This document shows, in pieces, positions 11,174 through 21,995 of a DNA stretch of 64,000 nucleotides. The translations under genes and the position numbers were made by a program. The notes beneath the pieces were generated by a model. It had not been told where the DNA came from. It saw only the letters and a list, made by a program, of their open reading frames with translations, and did not search any database. The stretch is from Branchiostoma floridae (taxonomy: Eukaryota > Chordata > Leptocardii > Amphioxiformes > Branchiostomatidae): NCBI RefSeq assembly GCF_000003815.2, contig NC_049989.1, positions 13,543,764 through 13,607,763 of the forward strand, in the 5' to 3' direction. Every line of letters begins with the position of its first letter. Positions within the stretch are counted from its first letter, which is position 1.

Positions 11174-12379
11174 GAGTGGAGAATTTTCTTTGACTTTTTG
11201 ACAGCATTTGACATGACAGGAAATTGACAGGTGTCAATCATAACAAATGGCCTGGTACTTTTAAGGGACCCTAATTGTGTTGCATCAAGGGAAAGCCAGT
11301 CTAGAGGAGTCTGGAGACATTAAGAGATAATACTTAAAGTAGAATGGAGCTACGTCCTTAACAGTCATGGTTTTGTTAAGGATAATGAACTGTTTTAAGA
11401 GGTTATAGGAACATTGGTAGTTTGGGTAGATTCTGAATAGTTGTATTGGGGTAAAAAAAAAATGAACTAAGTTTGTAATTCAATACTTTTGAATTTTACG
11501 AGGACGTTGCAATGCTCTACAATGATCAGGGAAACTAAATGGAGTATTCCTGGCTTTAATTGTATGGTTTTTAGAATTCTGTGACGGTTTTTGACATGGG
11601 ATTGAATGCTGTTTTGAGGGAAGTTTTTTTTTACTTTCCTGCCATTTACTAGTTGTGAATACTTGTGTACATTTAATACATTGTAAGTAGTTGTTTGTGA
11701 CGGTTAACGATTCGATCCGCATGTCATTTTGCAATGTCCGTTGTATTTAACATGGTTTCTATCTACATGTACCTGTTTTAGTAGCTCTCTCTAACTTGGA
11801 GCTTTCGTCAGAACTATTATAAAGATCATCCAGTGAAAAATGATAGGAAAGCCATGGCAATATGAAATGATTATTGGTAAAGCATTTTGTCCTACAATAT
11901 AATTGTAGCGTATATGATATATGATTATAGTAGGCCTCCATAGATGAATTGTCTTACTAATAAAATATTGCTACAATCAAAAGGAGCAAAAAATGTGAAG
12001 AGATGAGGACCTAAGATACAGGGCAACAAACTATACTTAGTTGTTTATTTTCTTACGTCACAACTAGAAAGATTCTAGCTTTCTAGCCATTGGTTTGACT
12101 CAAGCTCATGACAGTAACATTTTGCCCCTAATTGAAAAAGAGCTAGTAAGACATAATCAAAATCTCGGGTTAGCATTAATATTGTTGGATGGGCTGTCAA
12201 AAACTTTTTCTAATTGACAAGATCATCGTAGAAATGTAAATAGGGGGTAAAAAGAAACAATCTGAACATGGATTATTCCATTTTGTAAAAAGGGGTGCTC
12301 ATCGCTGCAGGTAATATGGAATTATGTTTGCCACTGTCGAGGGCTAGGGACCATTTCTTTGGTTTAGTAGAAATAAGTC
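11174..12379 (+). other. Probable 3'UTR of TBC1D10-like gene
   Basis: AT-rich sequence after the stop with no supportable coding exon. The first strong AATAAA hexamer is at 11959-11964, which would give a 3'UTR near 0.8 kb. Confidence 0.45.
11959..11964 (+). terminator. Candidate polyadenylation signal AATAAA for TBC1D10-like gene
   Basis: Canonical hexamer about 790 bp after the stop codon; no closer canonical AATAAA was noticed. Cleavage site not determined. Confidence 0.4.
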
Positions 12380-12574
12380 TGTTCACAGATTAAGCTGCAC
12401 ATGCCCACCATTGTGGGTAATATGTCAAAGTTGAAGCCCCCTGAGACAAAAAAAAACATCTGCACATGTATGAAGCAAGGTTTAGACAAGAACTGTTTAC
12501 AAGTTAGGGGCCTTTACCTTTGACGTATTGCCCACAATGCACCTCACCATTCATGTGCATTTTAAACTGTGAGC
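12380..12574. mobile_element. Foldback element, copy 1
   Basis: Left arm GTTCACAGATTAAGCTGCAC...GGGTAATATGTCAAAG and right arm CTTTGACGTATTGCCCAC...ATTTTAAACTGTGAGC are inverted copies. The same arms, diverged, form the element at 13188-13393. Confidence 0.65.
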
Positions 12575-13187
12575 GGTCATATTGTTTTGATTGGAATGTT
12601 GCAGAAATTTCCATTGCCAAGTTATGTTTCAGCTTTTTAACAAATGTGACAAAGTGAGTTGTCCGTAGTTTAATGAAACTACATGTAGTTGAATGTTGAC
12701 TTAGAGATTTATTTATTTGCAATTATTCTCTGATTTTCTTTGCTTTGATCAATAATGATAAGCAAAAAAGTGCAACATATTAGGTACTTAATAACTTCAG
12801 CAGGATGTTGAACATGCTTGAAACATGAAGATTTGTCAAGTTTTGATATGCATTTCAACCTGAATCATTTTTTCTCGTTTCTTAAAATGAATTTGTATTA
12901 CAGTCATAAATTGTCAATTTCTTGATGGATCCACCCTTATGAAGTCGCCAAAAAAATCCACGTCTCTTGGGTTGACAATGGTAACTTGTACATTGTACAT
13001 GTATATTGATGGCACAACTTGTAGCCTACTTGCCAGTAGAGAGATTGGCAAAATAATTTGTCGCTTAGGAATTTCTTACGTCACTACCTTTTGGCAAGAT
13101 GTTGCTATGATATCCTTCTCTAGAAATGCAAATGCAAGATTTTTGACCTGTAATTCAATTCCTGCCGACCGTTGCAGTTTAAAAGAA

Positions 13188-13393
13188 GGTTCACTATTGT
13201 AAGTACGCATGTGCACCAAAATGTATTGTGAGTAATATGCCAAAGGTGAATGCCCTTGACTTGCAAACAGTACTTGTCTGAACATTGTCTCGATTTACAT
13301 AACAATGTCCAGAATTGTTTGTTTATGTCGTCACCTTTGACATACTACCCACGATACATTTTGCTGCACATGCGTACTTAAAATCGTGAACCT
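13188..13393. mobile_element. Foldback element, copy 2
   Basis: Left arm GTTCACTATTGTAAGTACGC followed by ATGTGCACC; right arm GCTGCACATGCGTACTTAAA followed by ATCGTGAAC. Internal GAGTAATATGCCAAAGGTGA pairs with TCACCTTTGACATACTACCC. Related to 12380-12574. Confidence 0.7.
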
Positions 13394-13594
13394 CCTTATT
13401 CAGCTTGTTGCTAATGTTTGCAAAAAAATTTACACATCGCAGGGAAGCCACATTAATTAGCGTTAGTTTGTGAAACATTGTAAAGCTGCTTGGCTGGTAC
13501 CAGTGTAGACTTGAATGATAAACATTGAATTCATTGTTCGCTGTAAGGAAACTGTACATTTTAGATGTGTAACGTTATCTGGTGTTGTCGTTAG

Positions 13595-13735
13595 TAAACA
13601 TCACTTTGTCTCTTACCATAAAAAAAACAATGTGTAATTGTTGAGTCATTAATTCTGGTAGGGATGTCAACGACATGAAATAGATTATACAACGGTTCTT
13701 TGCTTTATGTCCAACAATTGCATACCGAATGTTGT
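13595..13735 (+). repeat. Diverged direct repeat, partner of 20505-20640
   Basis: The shared ordered blocks are AATGTGTAATTGTTGAGTCA, GACATGAAATAGATTATACA and TTCTTTGCTTTATGT. The partner at 20505-20640 has the same order with about one mismatch in five. Origin unknown. Confidence 0.5.
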
Positions 13736-13983
13736 ACACAACACACCGACATGGTTAACCGGAATAGACCGGTTCCACTGTCAAAACGTAGAATTCGGAA
13801 ATAGAAACGTAGAAATGCAAATGTCTGACAGACATTCCCACATTCCCACATTGGCTACGCTTCTAATTGACAGGCTCTGATTGGTTGAACTGCTAATGAT
13901 GTCAGGATCGGTCTATATGTCAGATACTGGTAAGGAATGGGATGTTGCTGTGGCAGCTCCTACAGTGTCTGGTTGAGTCTCGA

Positions 13984-15209
13984 TCACTTCAGAAAACGTT
14001 TCTTCAAATTCTTGGCCTTATCCAAACCGCCTGCTTTCAAATTCTTGGCCTTTTCCAAACTGCCTGCTTTCAAATTTTTGGCCTTTTCCAAACTGCCTGC
14101 TTTGCGTCCCTTCTCTGGTGGGCCATCTGAAACCAAACCAAAAGGAATGATTTTGTGCAGTCCTTTCAAGAACCATTTATACAAGGCATCAAAAGTGTGA
14201 GCTTTCTTCAGATTGCAGTTTACCTGTTCTGTCCGTAGGTTCCATTTCCAAACAGGTGCCCGGTCGGGCAGTTTGCGGTTAAACGAAAAGTATGATATAA
14301 AAGGGTGTAAAACACACGAACATTAGTCATGAGCATAATCTCAATATTTCAATGAATGAAGACCTTTATTGCACATTTTTGCCCCACTGCAGGTCACACG
14401 GTAAGAATCACATATATGTAACAATGGAAACAATCATACACATCTATATATGTAGATGTGCGTCTAAATCTAAGACGCGACATTCGACTTCCTCTCGCTT
14501 CTTGGTAATTGCATGAATGTAGCTAGCTGTATGGTTGGTTAGAGTTGGTTTATCAAAAGCTGTCAGGAATATAAATTTCTCTTTACTATTCAAGTATCTA
14601 AAGTGGGGATATTTACTTAACACATAGTCAAATAAAATGCTATCGCTATCATACAAAGGACAATCCATAGTAAAATGTACTTCATCTTCTACTTTCCCTA
14701 AACTGCAAAATATGCATATTCTTTGCTCTAGAGGAGTGTGGTTATGTCTTCCTGATTCGATTCGTAATTTGTGGCAACTGATTCTTAGTTTTGTGATGGT
14801 AGATCTGTGTCGTACATTGGCAATCTTAAGATATTCTTCTTCTTTATAAGATTGTTTTAATAGTCTGTATGTTCGTAGTTTGTCGCAATTCAATATACAC
14901 AATTATTTTCGTTCCTGTAGACCAAGGAGCTTTTATCAAGAGGAGAGAGCACAGATTACTTTTCTTTGTTCCCAAGCTCCTTGTGCAGACGTGCCGCCCG
15001 GGACCCTGGATTGGAAAGGTGACCTAACCATTACCTGACTTATTTGTGTTCTGTGACGCCTTTCCCTTCGAATTCTTCTTTGCCAGTCTCTTCTTCTTCT
15101 TTTTGCAAAAGCAGAGCTTCCCCCTTATCACGGAAGCTATTGCCTTCGCCATCTTCAGGGGTGACATGACCTTACTCATGCGCGTCACCATAACCCACAG
15201 GGACACCAT
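13984..15209 (-). CDS. Small basic two-exon protein with KAKNLKAGSLE repeats (unrecognised)
   Basis: Model: exon 15209-15035 (donor TCAG|GTAATG) joined to exon 14126-13984 (acceptor TTTGGTTTCAG). The two lengths, 175 and 143 nt, sum to 318, giving 105 residues and a stop. The first exon encodes a hydrophobic start, then GKLCFCKKKKKRLAKKNSKG. The second encodes three near-identical units of 11 residues (KAGSLEKAKNL type) and ends KKRFLK. The product is strongly basic. The repeat is visible in DNA as the CAAATTCTTGGCCTTTTCCA unit. I do not recognise the family. The start could be a later methionine (the third or fourth ATG). The intron holds a same-strand LINE tail. The evidence is phase agreement and repeat-unit structure; a chance pairing cannot be excluded. 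Confidence 0.4.
14350..14915 (-). mobile_element. 5'-truncated LINE 3' end with C-terminal CCHC-type region
   Basis: A 152-residue frame (14902-14444) carries the LINE C-terminal pattern: KLRTYRLLK, LRISCHKLRIESGRH, RICIFC and VEDEVHFTMDCPLY. The 3'UTR ends in a GCAATAAAGGTCTTCATTCA tail. Only this C-terminal part remains. It lies inside the intron of the small basic gene and in the same orientation. Confidence 0.75.
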
Positions 15210-15435
15210 ACTGTCGCTTGGGCACGATACAAGGCCTCGTGTAACGATCTACGGTGCGTTTCCTCAGCAAACAGCGCTAGCCATGTCTCAAACAGAAGTA
15301 GAGTTCCAAAGTCCCGTTGTAGCCGTCCTGTGTGACGTCATCGACGTGATAACTATGTTCTCGAATAATAATCATCTGGTGTATTTTGCCAGCCAGTAGG
15401 TACCCAGTATGAGTAATGAGGCTGTTTAACGTGGT

Positions 15436-15627
15436 CGAGGCACCTCCTCGAACACGGGACCCCCGTTTTACGTCCCTCCCGGAAGACGATTTCGTGGAAA
15501 CTTCGTGAGGCTACAGCAATCCGGACGTCCTTGGTTGGTCCCCCATCCAAGCACTGTCCGGACCGTCGCGTTGCTTAACTTCCGAGATCGAGGGATCGGG
15601 TGACCAACGCGCCACGCGGCCGTAGAC
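15436..15627 (-). mobile_element. 5S-rRNA-headed SINE (SINE3-like)
   Basis: Read on the minus strand from 15627, GTCTACGGCC starts a 5S-rRNA-like head of about 110 nt. It keeps ATCTCGGAAGTTAAGCAACG (box A/intermediate region) and GTGCTTGGATGGGGGACC (box C), so the pol III internal promoter is recognisable. The lower-case match to a real 5S gene is clearly diverged and lacks the 5S 3' end. A body follows and ends with the GGGGTCCCGTGTTCGAGGAG core shared with other repeats in this window. Confidence 0.8.
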
Positions 15628-16841
15628 TAGCCATCGGCTTGTATTTCGGTCAACAAACTTTCTACCAGACTGGATCAATCAAGCCCAATTTTTGTCCCTG
15701 CCATGCGGTCTCAAAAGACTATGGGACTACCGTAACCTAACTCTACTTCTACGCTGGCGCAGTACTAACTAGTATTCGCACCTAACATTTATTTGGCTAG
15801 ACAATTATTTGGTGCGACACCGGAGAGGTACCCAGTGCACGTGAGATCGGCGGAGCAATTGTGCCCCAAACACCTGAGTATATGTTTACATTTTTCAACA
15901 ATCAGACCGTGGGGGGCACAGAAGAATGATGCAAAAGTGAAAGGAAACTTACGCTATAGTCTAAACATTCACCTTGCATTTTTGTGTCGTTTATTGACTC
16001 ATCAATGATTGGCCATAAACTGCAGATCCGTACCCAGCTTGGACAAGTAAATAAACCACCTGGAAGTCTGATTTATTGTACGTACCCGGAACTATTTTCA
16101 GTGTTTGCGGATTTATACCGCGGTGTTATGTGGTACGCAGGTAACTCATACCCAACACGTAGCATACTGTAATTGTTTTCCATCGTCCAAGTTCGGGTAC
16201 CAGGCTTGGTGCGTCGACAAGTCAACGGGAATCCACCCTTAAATGACCTGGTTGTGACTTCGTACTTGTTGAAGTGGGTCTGTGTCTTCCTCCTTCAAAA
16301 CGTCTCAAAGGTGAATACTCAAGACACGCTACAGGTGAGTTGTAAACTTGGTCGCCATCATTAGGCAATCGATCTATCTTGCACCTTACAACAAGACAAG
16401 GCATGTGTTAGGGTATCATAATTTTTCTGTGATGAGTCGGGACATAATTTAATGAAACTCAGTGGGATGTCTCTTCTCAGTTTTAGATACTTCTAGCGGG
16501 GTAACGCTTTTGTTACATCTTAATGTATGACCATAGCATATGAGCTATTTGTTATCCGGGTGCTGTTTTGAATAAACAACTTGACGAAAGCTGACCCTTG
16601 TGAGAACTCCGCCACTGTACTCAACTCACTGAAAAAGAAGACTCTTTGAGCCTCTTTCACTGTACCAAAGCATGAGATACTGCAATTACTGTATGTATTA
16701 TCAGTGCTACATACATGTATGTGGCTGTTAAAACCAAGACCATGTACGCGACTGTATAAAAACTTTTAATTTTTTTGCGGCGCCACAGGGGCGAAGCCGA
16801 TAATAGTCTCTCTTTTAAAGATTGTAACATTTCGTTTCAGG
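15628..16841 (+). other. Upstream region of the DED/NHL gene, with a possible 5'UTR exon
   Basis: No supportable coding exon. A donor-like CTACAG|GTGAGT lies at 16329-16340, and the DED gene start is preceded by TTTCGTTTCAG|G at 16831-16841. A non-coding first exon ending at 16334 is therefore possible. Bases 16760-16841 resemble 24725-24794 upstream of the next gene. Confidence 0.35.
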
Positions 16842-19379
16842 ATGGCAGGTCCGGCCCGCGAAGGAGTGTCAGTTGCCGACATACGTCATTTGGATTTTCG
16901 AGCCACATTACTGGGTATCTCCGATGAATTGACCGACGAGGAAACGGCCAACTTGAAGTTATTTTGTTCGCATCTGATTCCGAAAGGCCAGTTAGCGAAT
17001 CTCGGACGGGCAGCTGACGTTTTCGACAGGCTGAAACAATTGGACAAAATAGACCAGGAGAACTTGGGCTTTGTTAAAGAGATCCTGGAGAGAATGGGAC
17101 GACAGGACCTGATCAAAGACGTTCTGTGGCAGTTCGAGCAGCCTGGTCGAGAACTTCCAGAGAGAGTGTCAGATGTCGACAGGCGTCATTTTGATTTCGT
17201 GCACGTATTACTCCGTCTTTCGGATGGATTGACCGACGAGGAAACGGCAAACTTTAAGTACTTCTGTTTGGATTTTGTTCCCATTCCGGCGAGAGGCCAA
17301 TTAGCGCAGCTCCGACGGGCGATTGATGTTTTCTATAAGCTGAGAGAACTGGACAAAATGGACCAGGAGAACTTGGACTTAGTTGAAGAGATCTTGGAGA
17401 GAATGGGGCGACGGGACCTGATCAGAAACGTTCTAAGGCCCTTCCAGCCACCTGATAGAGAAATTCCGGAGAACCCTGACCTCCAACCAGGAACAAGCGA
17501 TGGAAGTGTAAACACTGACGGTGAGTAAAAGAAGTACTTAACACTGATCGTAGATAAAGCTAGCTGTATATAGCTCAGAAAGTGTCGAAGCTAGCAAGCT
17601 ACACCCTTCTAAACCTTCATGTATTGTCAAAAGCGTAATATCACACGTCTTCGTATTGGAAGCTACCTTTTTGTTGTTAAGATAGTTCAAACATCCCAGA
17701 GAATGTTTCGAATGACCTCTAGTATGATTGGAATTTAGTATGAATATGCCCATCTGTTTTTGTAGGAACTGCAGACGTAATGTCCAATATTTACGTCGTC
17801 GTACAAGGCCAAGTGCGCATGGTCCAGGAATATCTAGATCGTCTTCGAAACAGCCTTGCGTCGCTGTGTCGCACCAGAAAGTCACAGCTCATGTATAGAC
17901 GATACAGGAGAGACAGGAGCGTCTTGGTGCACTTCTCCATACCGCGGGAGAACACCGCGGTGCTGAGGCTCATGGCGGATTACTCAGACCCAAGACTTGT
18001 GTACATGGGCATCAAGTCGCTGCAAATTGATGCTGAACCACCCATAACGATCACACAGGAGGCGATGTTGTTTGGTGCGTTGAATTCACCTATCTGGAAT
18101 TTTATTCATCCATTGATTCCACTCAGGCATTCTCTGATGTTTTTCTTTTTAATGTATAATATAAACATGACGAAAAGATTGTGTTTTGTATATAGATTTT
18201 ACAACCACTCGAGATTATGATGTATCAAATGTATCATAACACTATCATTAACTTAGGCTGGAACTCCGATCACTCCGTAATAATGTTCTAACGTCTTTCA
18301 CTTGCACCATAGATGTCAAGAGACAATATCCAGCAGATGACATCGACGTAGGATGCAGTACTCGGATGACGCTACAGAGGGCGCCTAGGAATTGGACCCG
18401 CCTGTCTGCCTTGAACCTGTTCTCGGATGCCCTGCCCCTCCATTTGCAGGTAGCCGAGAGTCTGGAGTACCAGGGCTTCTCTTATAGCCTGGTCCAGTCT
18501 ATGGTGCAGAGAGATCAGCGTAGGGAGCACGAGTTGAGGCAGCTCGTACAGAACCTCCTCAAGAAGATAGAGGGCATAGAGGAGAATTCCAACACGCTCA
18601 TGACCATGCGCTCCATGCTCAACATCGAAGAGAACAGGTCAAAGGATGCCCTTGAGACGATCAGAGTTCTTGAAGAAAAGCTACAGCAGGCTCAAAATTA
18701 CGCAGAGAAAGCCGCCAAGCAGGTGTCATCTCACGTGTACAGGGGGGAGAAACCACCGGGTGGGTGGCCGACACAGGTAGGCAAGGCAGCGACGAAGAAA
18801 GCAGAAACGATGAAAGGAGTGAAATCAGAAGCTCTTAACTTCAGGAGCCCTCGCGGCGTGCTCGTCCTGATGTCACCTAGCAACGAGATGTTTGTGATTG
18901 ATAAAGTAAATAAGCGAGTCCAAGTCCACAACACGGAGGGCGTTTATCTCCGCAGCTTCCCAATGGTCGTGCCAGATACAGATGAGAAGGCCATGACGCC
19001 ACATGATGTCTCTATGGACGCAAACGGCACACTGTGGGTCGTGGGAGAGGGGAAATTCGCTGACTACATCGTACAATACAGCAAGGTTGGGAGCGCCATG
19101 GAGAAGTTTGAACTCCCAGAGACGTTGTATCTTCGTGGGATTGTGGTTGATACGCGCAATGACAACATCCTGGTGACGGAGCCCGGTGGAGACAGTGGTG
19201 AGGTGCAAGTGATCCGTCCAGACGGCTCTTTGGTGACGAGGTTCGGTCATCCGGACATGAGAGTGCCTGACTACATCACCGTGAATGAGGAAGGGAACAT
19301 CCTTGTGTCGGACTGGTCCACTCGATCTCTCTACCTGTATGACGAGTCCGGGAAGTTCCTGCGTACAGAAGTTTGGTGA
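16842..19379 (+). CDS. Tandem-DED, coiled-coil, NHL-propeller protein
   Basis: Exons 16842-17520 (donor GACG|GTGAGT), 17766-18074 (donor TTTG|GTGCGT) and 18313-19379 have lengths 679, 309 and 1067, summing to 2055 nt and 684 residues. Residues about 13-96 and 111-199 are two death effector domains similar to each other (ISDELTDEETANLK / LSDGLTDEETANFK), each ending in the DED signature MGR-x-DLI. Residues about 227-320 form an alpha/beta region (IYVVVQG, VLVHFSIPRE, GIKSLQID); a TRADD-N-like ferredoxin fold is a tentative idea. Residues about 392-467 are a coiled coil. Residues about 503-684 are NHL-type blades (GVLVLMSPSNEMFVIDKVNK, ITVNEEGNILVSDW). DEDs recruit caspase-8/FADD-type partners; NHL propellers bind protein or RNA ligands, often in TRIM proteins. 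No RING or B-box is present. Only about four blades are visible and the frame stops at FLRTEVW just where another blade would begin, so the propeller may be truncated or frameshifted. Confidence 0.8.
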
Positions 19380-19622
19380 TGAGGGAAGGACAGTGGACGC
19401 TTACCGCAGTATCTGAACGGACAGCTTGGGAGACATAATCGTATCGTACTACGAGGAACCGTGATCGGCGTTACCAGTAATGTAGTGTTTTCGGTCAAGT
19501 AACTGCATGTAACTGGAACTAAAAGGCCACATGGTTCTTACTAGTTTGACTGATCATACAGTGACTGTATTTTCCATGAGTTATATCACTTGGTTTACGT
19601 CCGTGGAAATTGAGGTATCGTG

Positions 19623-19677
<55 letters not shown>

Positions 19678-20140
19678 TGTTTGCGTGTGTGTTTTCTTTT
19701 ATATGCAGGTACATTGGAAACAGGTACTCCAAGACTGGTATGGTGGACGATTGGTTATTGAAATTCGTTGGTGTCTTTTATGAAAAATTTAACATGACGT
19801 AAAAGTTTTTGTTTTGTTTAATAGGAACCCATGTATACATGCTAGGACATTATCAGGAAGGTCGTTATCAGGAGGTTTGTAAATGTGACAAATCCTACCA
19901 GTTTTTCTAAATTGCTGAAGAATAGGATACGATATTGGGTGTAGTTTGGGCAGTCCAAAAAGTTATGATTGATTCTTAAGTTTTCAAAAGGGGGGTGGCC
20001 ACAGATGCAACCCGGACTAGTTACTAGGTTACTAGTTATACTTGTAACATAACTTATTTTCTTGACAAATCCTGGATTTGTTCGAGGTAGCTGTACTGTT
20101 GCTCCACAAGACGATACGTGATGTACCTTATGATAATAAT
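19380..20140. other. 3' flank of the DED/NHL gene
   Basis: No coding exon seen. Contains a (TG)n microsatellite. In the +1 frame the sequence right after the stop continues as FGDEGRTVDAYRSI before a stop, which may be remnant NHL blade. Confidence 0.4.
19626..19676 (+). repeat. (TG)n microsatellite
   Basis: About 25 uninterrupted TG dinucleotides. Confidence 0.95.
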
Positions 20141-20144
20141 GATA

Positions 20145-20500
20145 ATCTTTATTGCATGTTCATGCCCGTAGGCTAAATGGACAAATGGTTTAATGGATGA
20201 AAGGAATAAAAAAGAATAACAACTAAACTTATACAGTAGTTTCAGCTAGACTAATGGAGAATGGTCTAAAATATCATGTGTCTCTATAGGAAACATCATA
20301 ACTATCGTTAATCGCTACATCAATACATCGATCTAATATATGTATATTCTCTCTTATACTAGTTATAGCTTTGGCGTTAAAAATAATTAATTGGTAACGC
20401 GTTATATGCTTGCGTTAATTCATTACAAAGTTTATTGATAAAATGATCTTGATAGTTATTATACTTGTGTCATGTGGGCGTGGAAGATGATCAGTACATC
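20145..20500 (-). mobile_element. Probable LINE 3'UTR fragment
   Basis: ATAATAATGATAATCTTTATTGCATGTTCA read on the minus strand is a polyadenylation-like CR1-type tail (TGCAATAAAGATTATCATTA). No coding part is recognisable. Similar tails occur at 14350 and 62975. Confidence 0.4.
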
Positions 20501-20504
20501 TTTA

Positions 20505-20640
20505 TCAATAAACATTGTTTACCGTCAAAACTAATGTGTAATTTGTTAAGTCATTAACTCTGGGAAAGAAGTCATTGACATGAAATCGATTATACAGCAT
20601 TCATTGTTCTATGTAAAAGCATTGCATATAGGGTGGAGCA
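20505..20640 (+). repeat. Diverged direct repeat, partner of 13595-13735
   Basis: Blocks AATGTGTAATTTGTTAAGTC, GACATGAAATCGATTATACA and TTCATTGTTCTATGT match the order seen at 13595-13735. Confidence 0.5.
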
Positions 20641-20692
20641 TTGCTCTAGCTGCCTCTCATCAGTATGGTTAGCACCGTAATTAAGTGCAAAA

Positions 20693-20870
20693 TACAGTAG
20701 AAGCCAGTTAATTGCACAACGGATTAACGCACTTTTCTGTTAACTGCACGGAATCCCCAAATCCCAAACCGGTGCTGTCCAGGTAGATAACTTCTCATAA
20801 TTGCACCCGCCGGATAATAGCACCAAATTCACTGGCAAATAGGCCGTGCAATTAAGCGGCTTCCACTGTA
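20693..20870. mobile_element. 178-bp pogo/Tigger-like MITE (copy 1)
   Basis: Inverted ends TACAGTAGAAGCCAGTTAAT and TTAAGCGGCTTCCACTGTA with TA at both borders. An equal-length copy lies at 39392-39569. The CAGTAGAA start and TA target fit pogo-type elements. Confidence 0.8.
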
Positions 20871-21050
20871 TATGTATAACAGGGTGCCCATGTACCATTT
20901 TGTAATTTAGCTCCTTGTATAGTACTTTTTAAGATATCTTAGCTATAGTCTAGAAAAGTATTGGTCACTCTTCCCCTGACCTCTTATGAGAAAGAGTGAA
21001 CAAGAGTAACGTTAGGCGCCCTGATGACAGCCGTGAGTAATGACCCTTAA

Positions 21051-21369
21051 GCTAAGGGCACAACCGGTACCCGCCGTACGTGCAATTTGTCCACGGCCAC
21101 GTCCGCCACGTATTTCTGAAAACGTGGGGATTACGACTGGCAAGAGCAGGGAGGGAGTACGTCAACGCACGTCACTCGCACGGTTGCGCAAGGTGCCTCG
21201 ATGGCACACAAAGTTTTGCCTGCACGTAAAGTTATATGGCGTGTTTACGTCGGATTCCCTACGAGTTCGTACGGAGTCGATACTTACGACTTACGGATCC
21301 CTAAAGATTGCCCACGTTTTGGCACGTAGACATCACGCACTTGCAGGCACGGCGGGTTGTGCCCCTAGC
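21051..21369. mobile_element. MITE flanked by TTAA, GCTAAGGGCACAACC ends
   Basis: Left GCTAAGGGCACAACCGGTAC and right GCGGGTTGTGCCCCTAGC are inverted copies. TTAA stands on both sides (21047-21050 and 21370-21373), as for piggyBac or Kolobok target sites. The interior is rich in ACGT-containing motifs. An apparent 148-codon frame here is an accident of the element. Confidence 0.75.
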
Positions 21370-21388
21370 TTAAAGGTGCACTCTCACC

Positions 21389-21600
21389 GGACGTGGGGCA
21401 CGCTTGCGGCATTGCTGCGTTCGTTCACTGCGTCACTGTTTTGTTCTCCGATTTTTTTTATCATTCAGATATTGCGTAATACGTAAAAGTATGACATAGA
21501 AGACGATAAAATACACAACAAGTAACAAAATTCGTTCTTTATCACTTAAATTCGTTGAGTATCTTTCAAACCCCACAATGCCGCAAGCGTGCCCCTCGAG
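21389..21600. mobile_element. Short inverted-repeat element
   Basis: Left GGACGTGGGGCACGCTTGCG + GCATTG and right CAATGCCGCAAGCGTGCCCC + TCGAG are inverted copies of about 25 bp around an AT-rich centre. Confidence 0.6.
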
Positions 21601-21843
21601 TTATGCTCTTGACCTACATACATGCCCACAACACTGTTGCTCTGCTATGGCACAACTGAAAACATAATATTCTTGGCAAGAATAGAAAACGGCATTAGAA
21701 TTTGGGATTTGCCTATCCTGGATACCAGACCCCTGCACGATTTAGATAATCAGGGTCTAACTCAGGGTCTATTGTAAAATTTCGTTGGGGGCATGTTGGC
21801 CCTAGAGCCCTGCGAACCGTCTGGCACCCAGGCTAGAATTTGC

Positions 21844-21995
21844 TAATCTCCAAGCAGATCTTGCGTGGCATAAGGCATTGAGTATCATAAGCTGGGGAAC
21901 GAGAACGAAGGAGTAAAATTTACTCCTCTGTCGGCTATACTCCTTCCCCAGCTTATGATACTGTCTTATGCCACACAAGATCTGCTTGGAGATTA
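21844..21995. mobile_element. Foldback MITE, TAATCTCCAAGCAGA ends
   Basis: Arms of about 65 bp: left TAATCTCCAAGCAGATCTTG..., right ...CAAGATCTGCTTGGAGATTA; internally AGTATCATAAGCTGGGGAA pairs with TTCCCCAGCTTATGATACT. Shares its tip with 2562-2756. Confidence 0.8.

Noticed and set aside
15046-15399. 117-codon plus-strand frame
   Set aside because: Overlaps, antisense, the first exon of the small basic gene; its phenylalanine run is the complement of lysine codons.
15520-15627. A 5S rRNA gene on the minus strand
   Set aside because: Boxes A and C are recognisable but the rest is diverged, the 5S 3' end is missing and a SINE body follows.
21040-21486. 148-codon plus-strand frame
   Set aside because: Spans a TTAA-flanked inverted-repeat element and half of a second one; no domain, no splice context.
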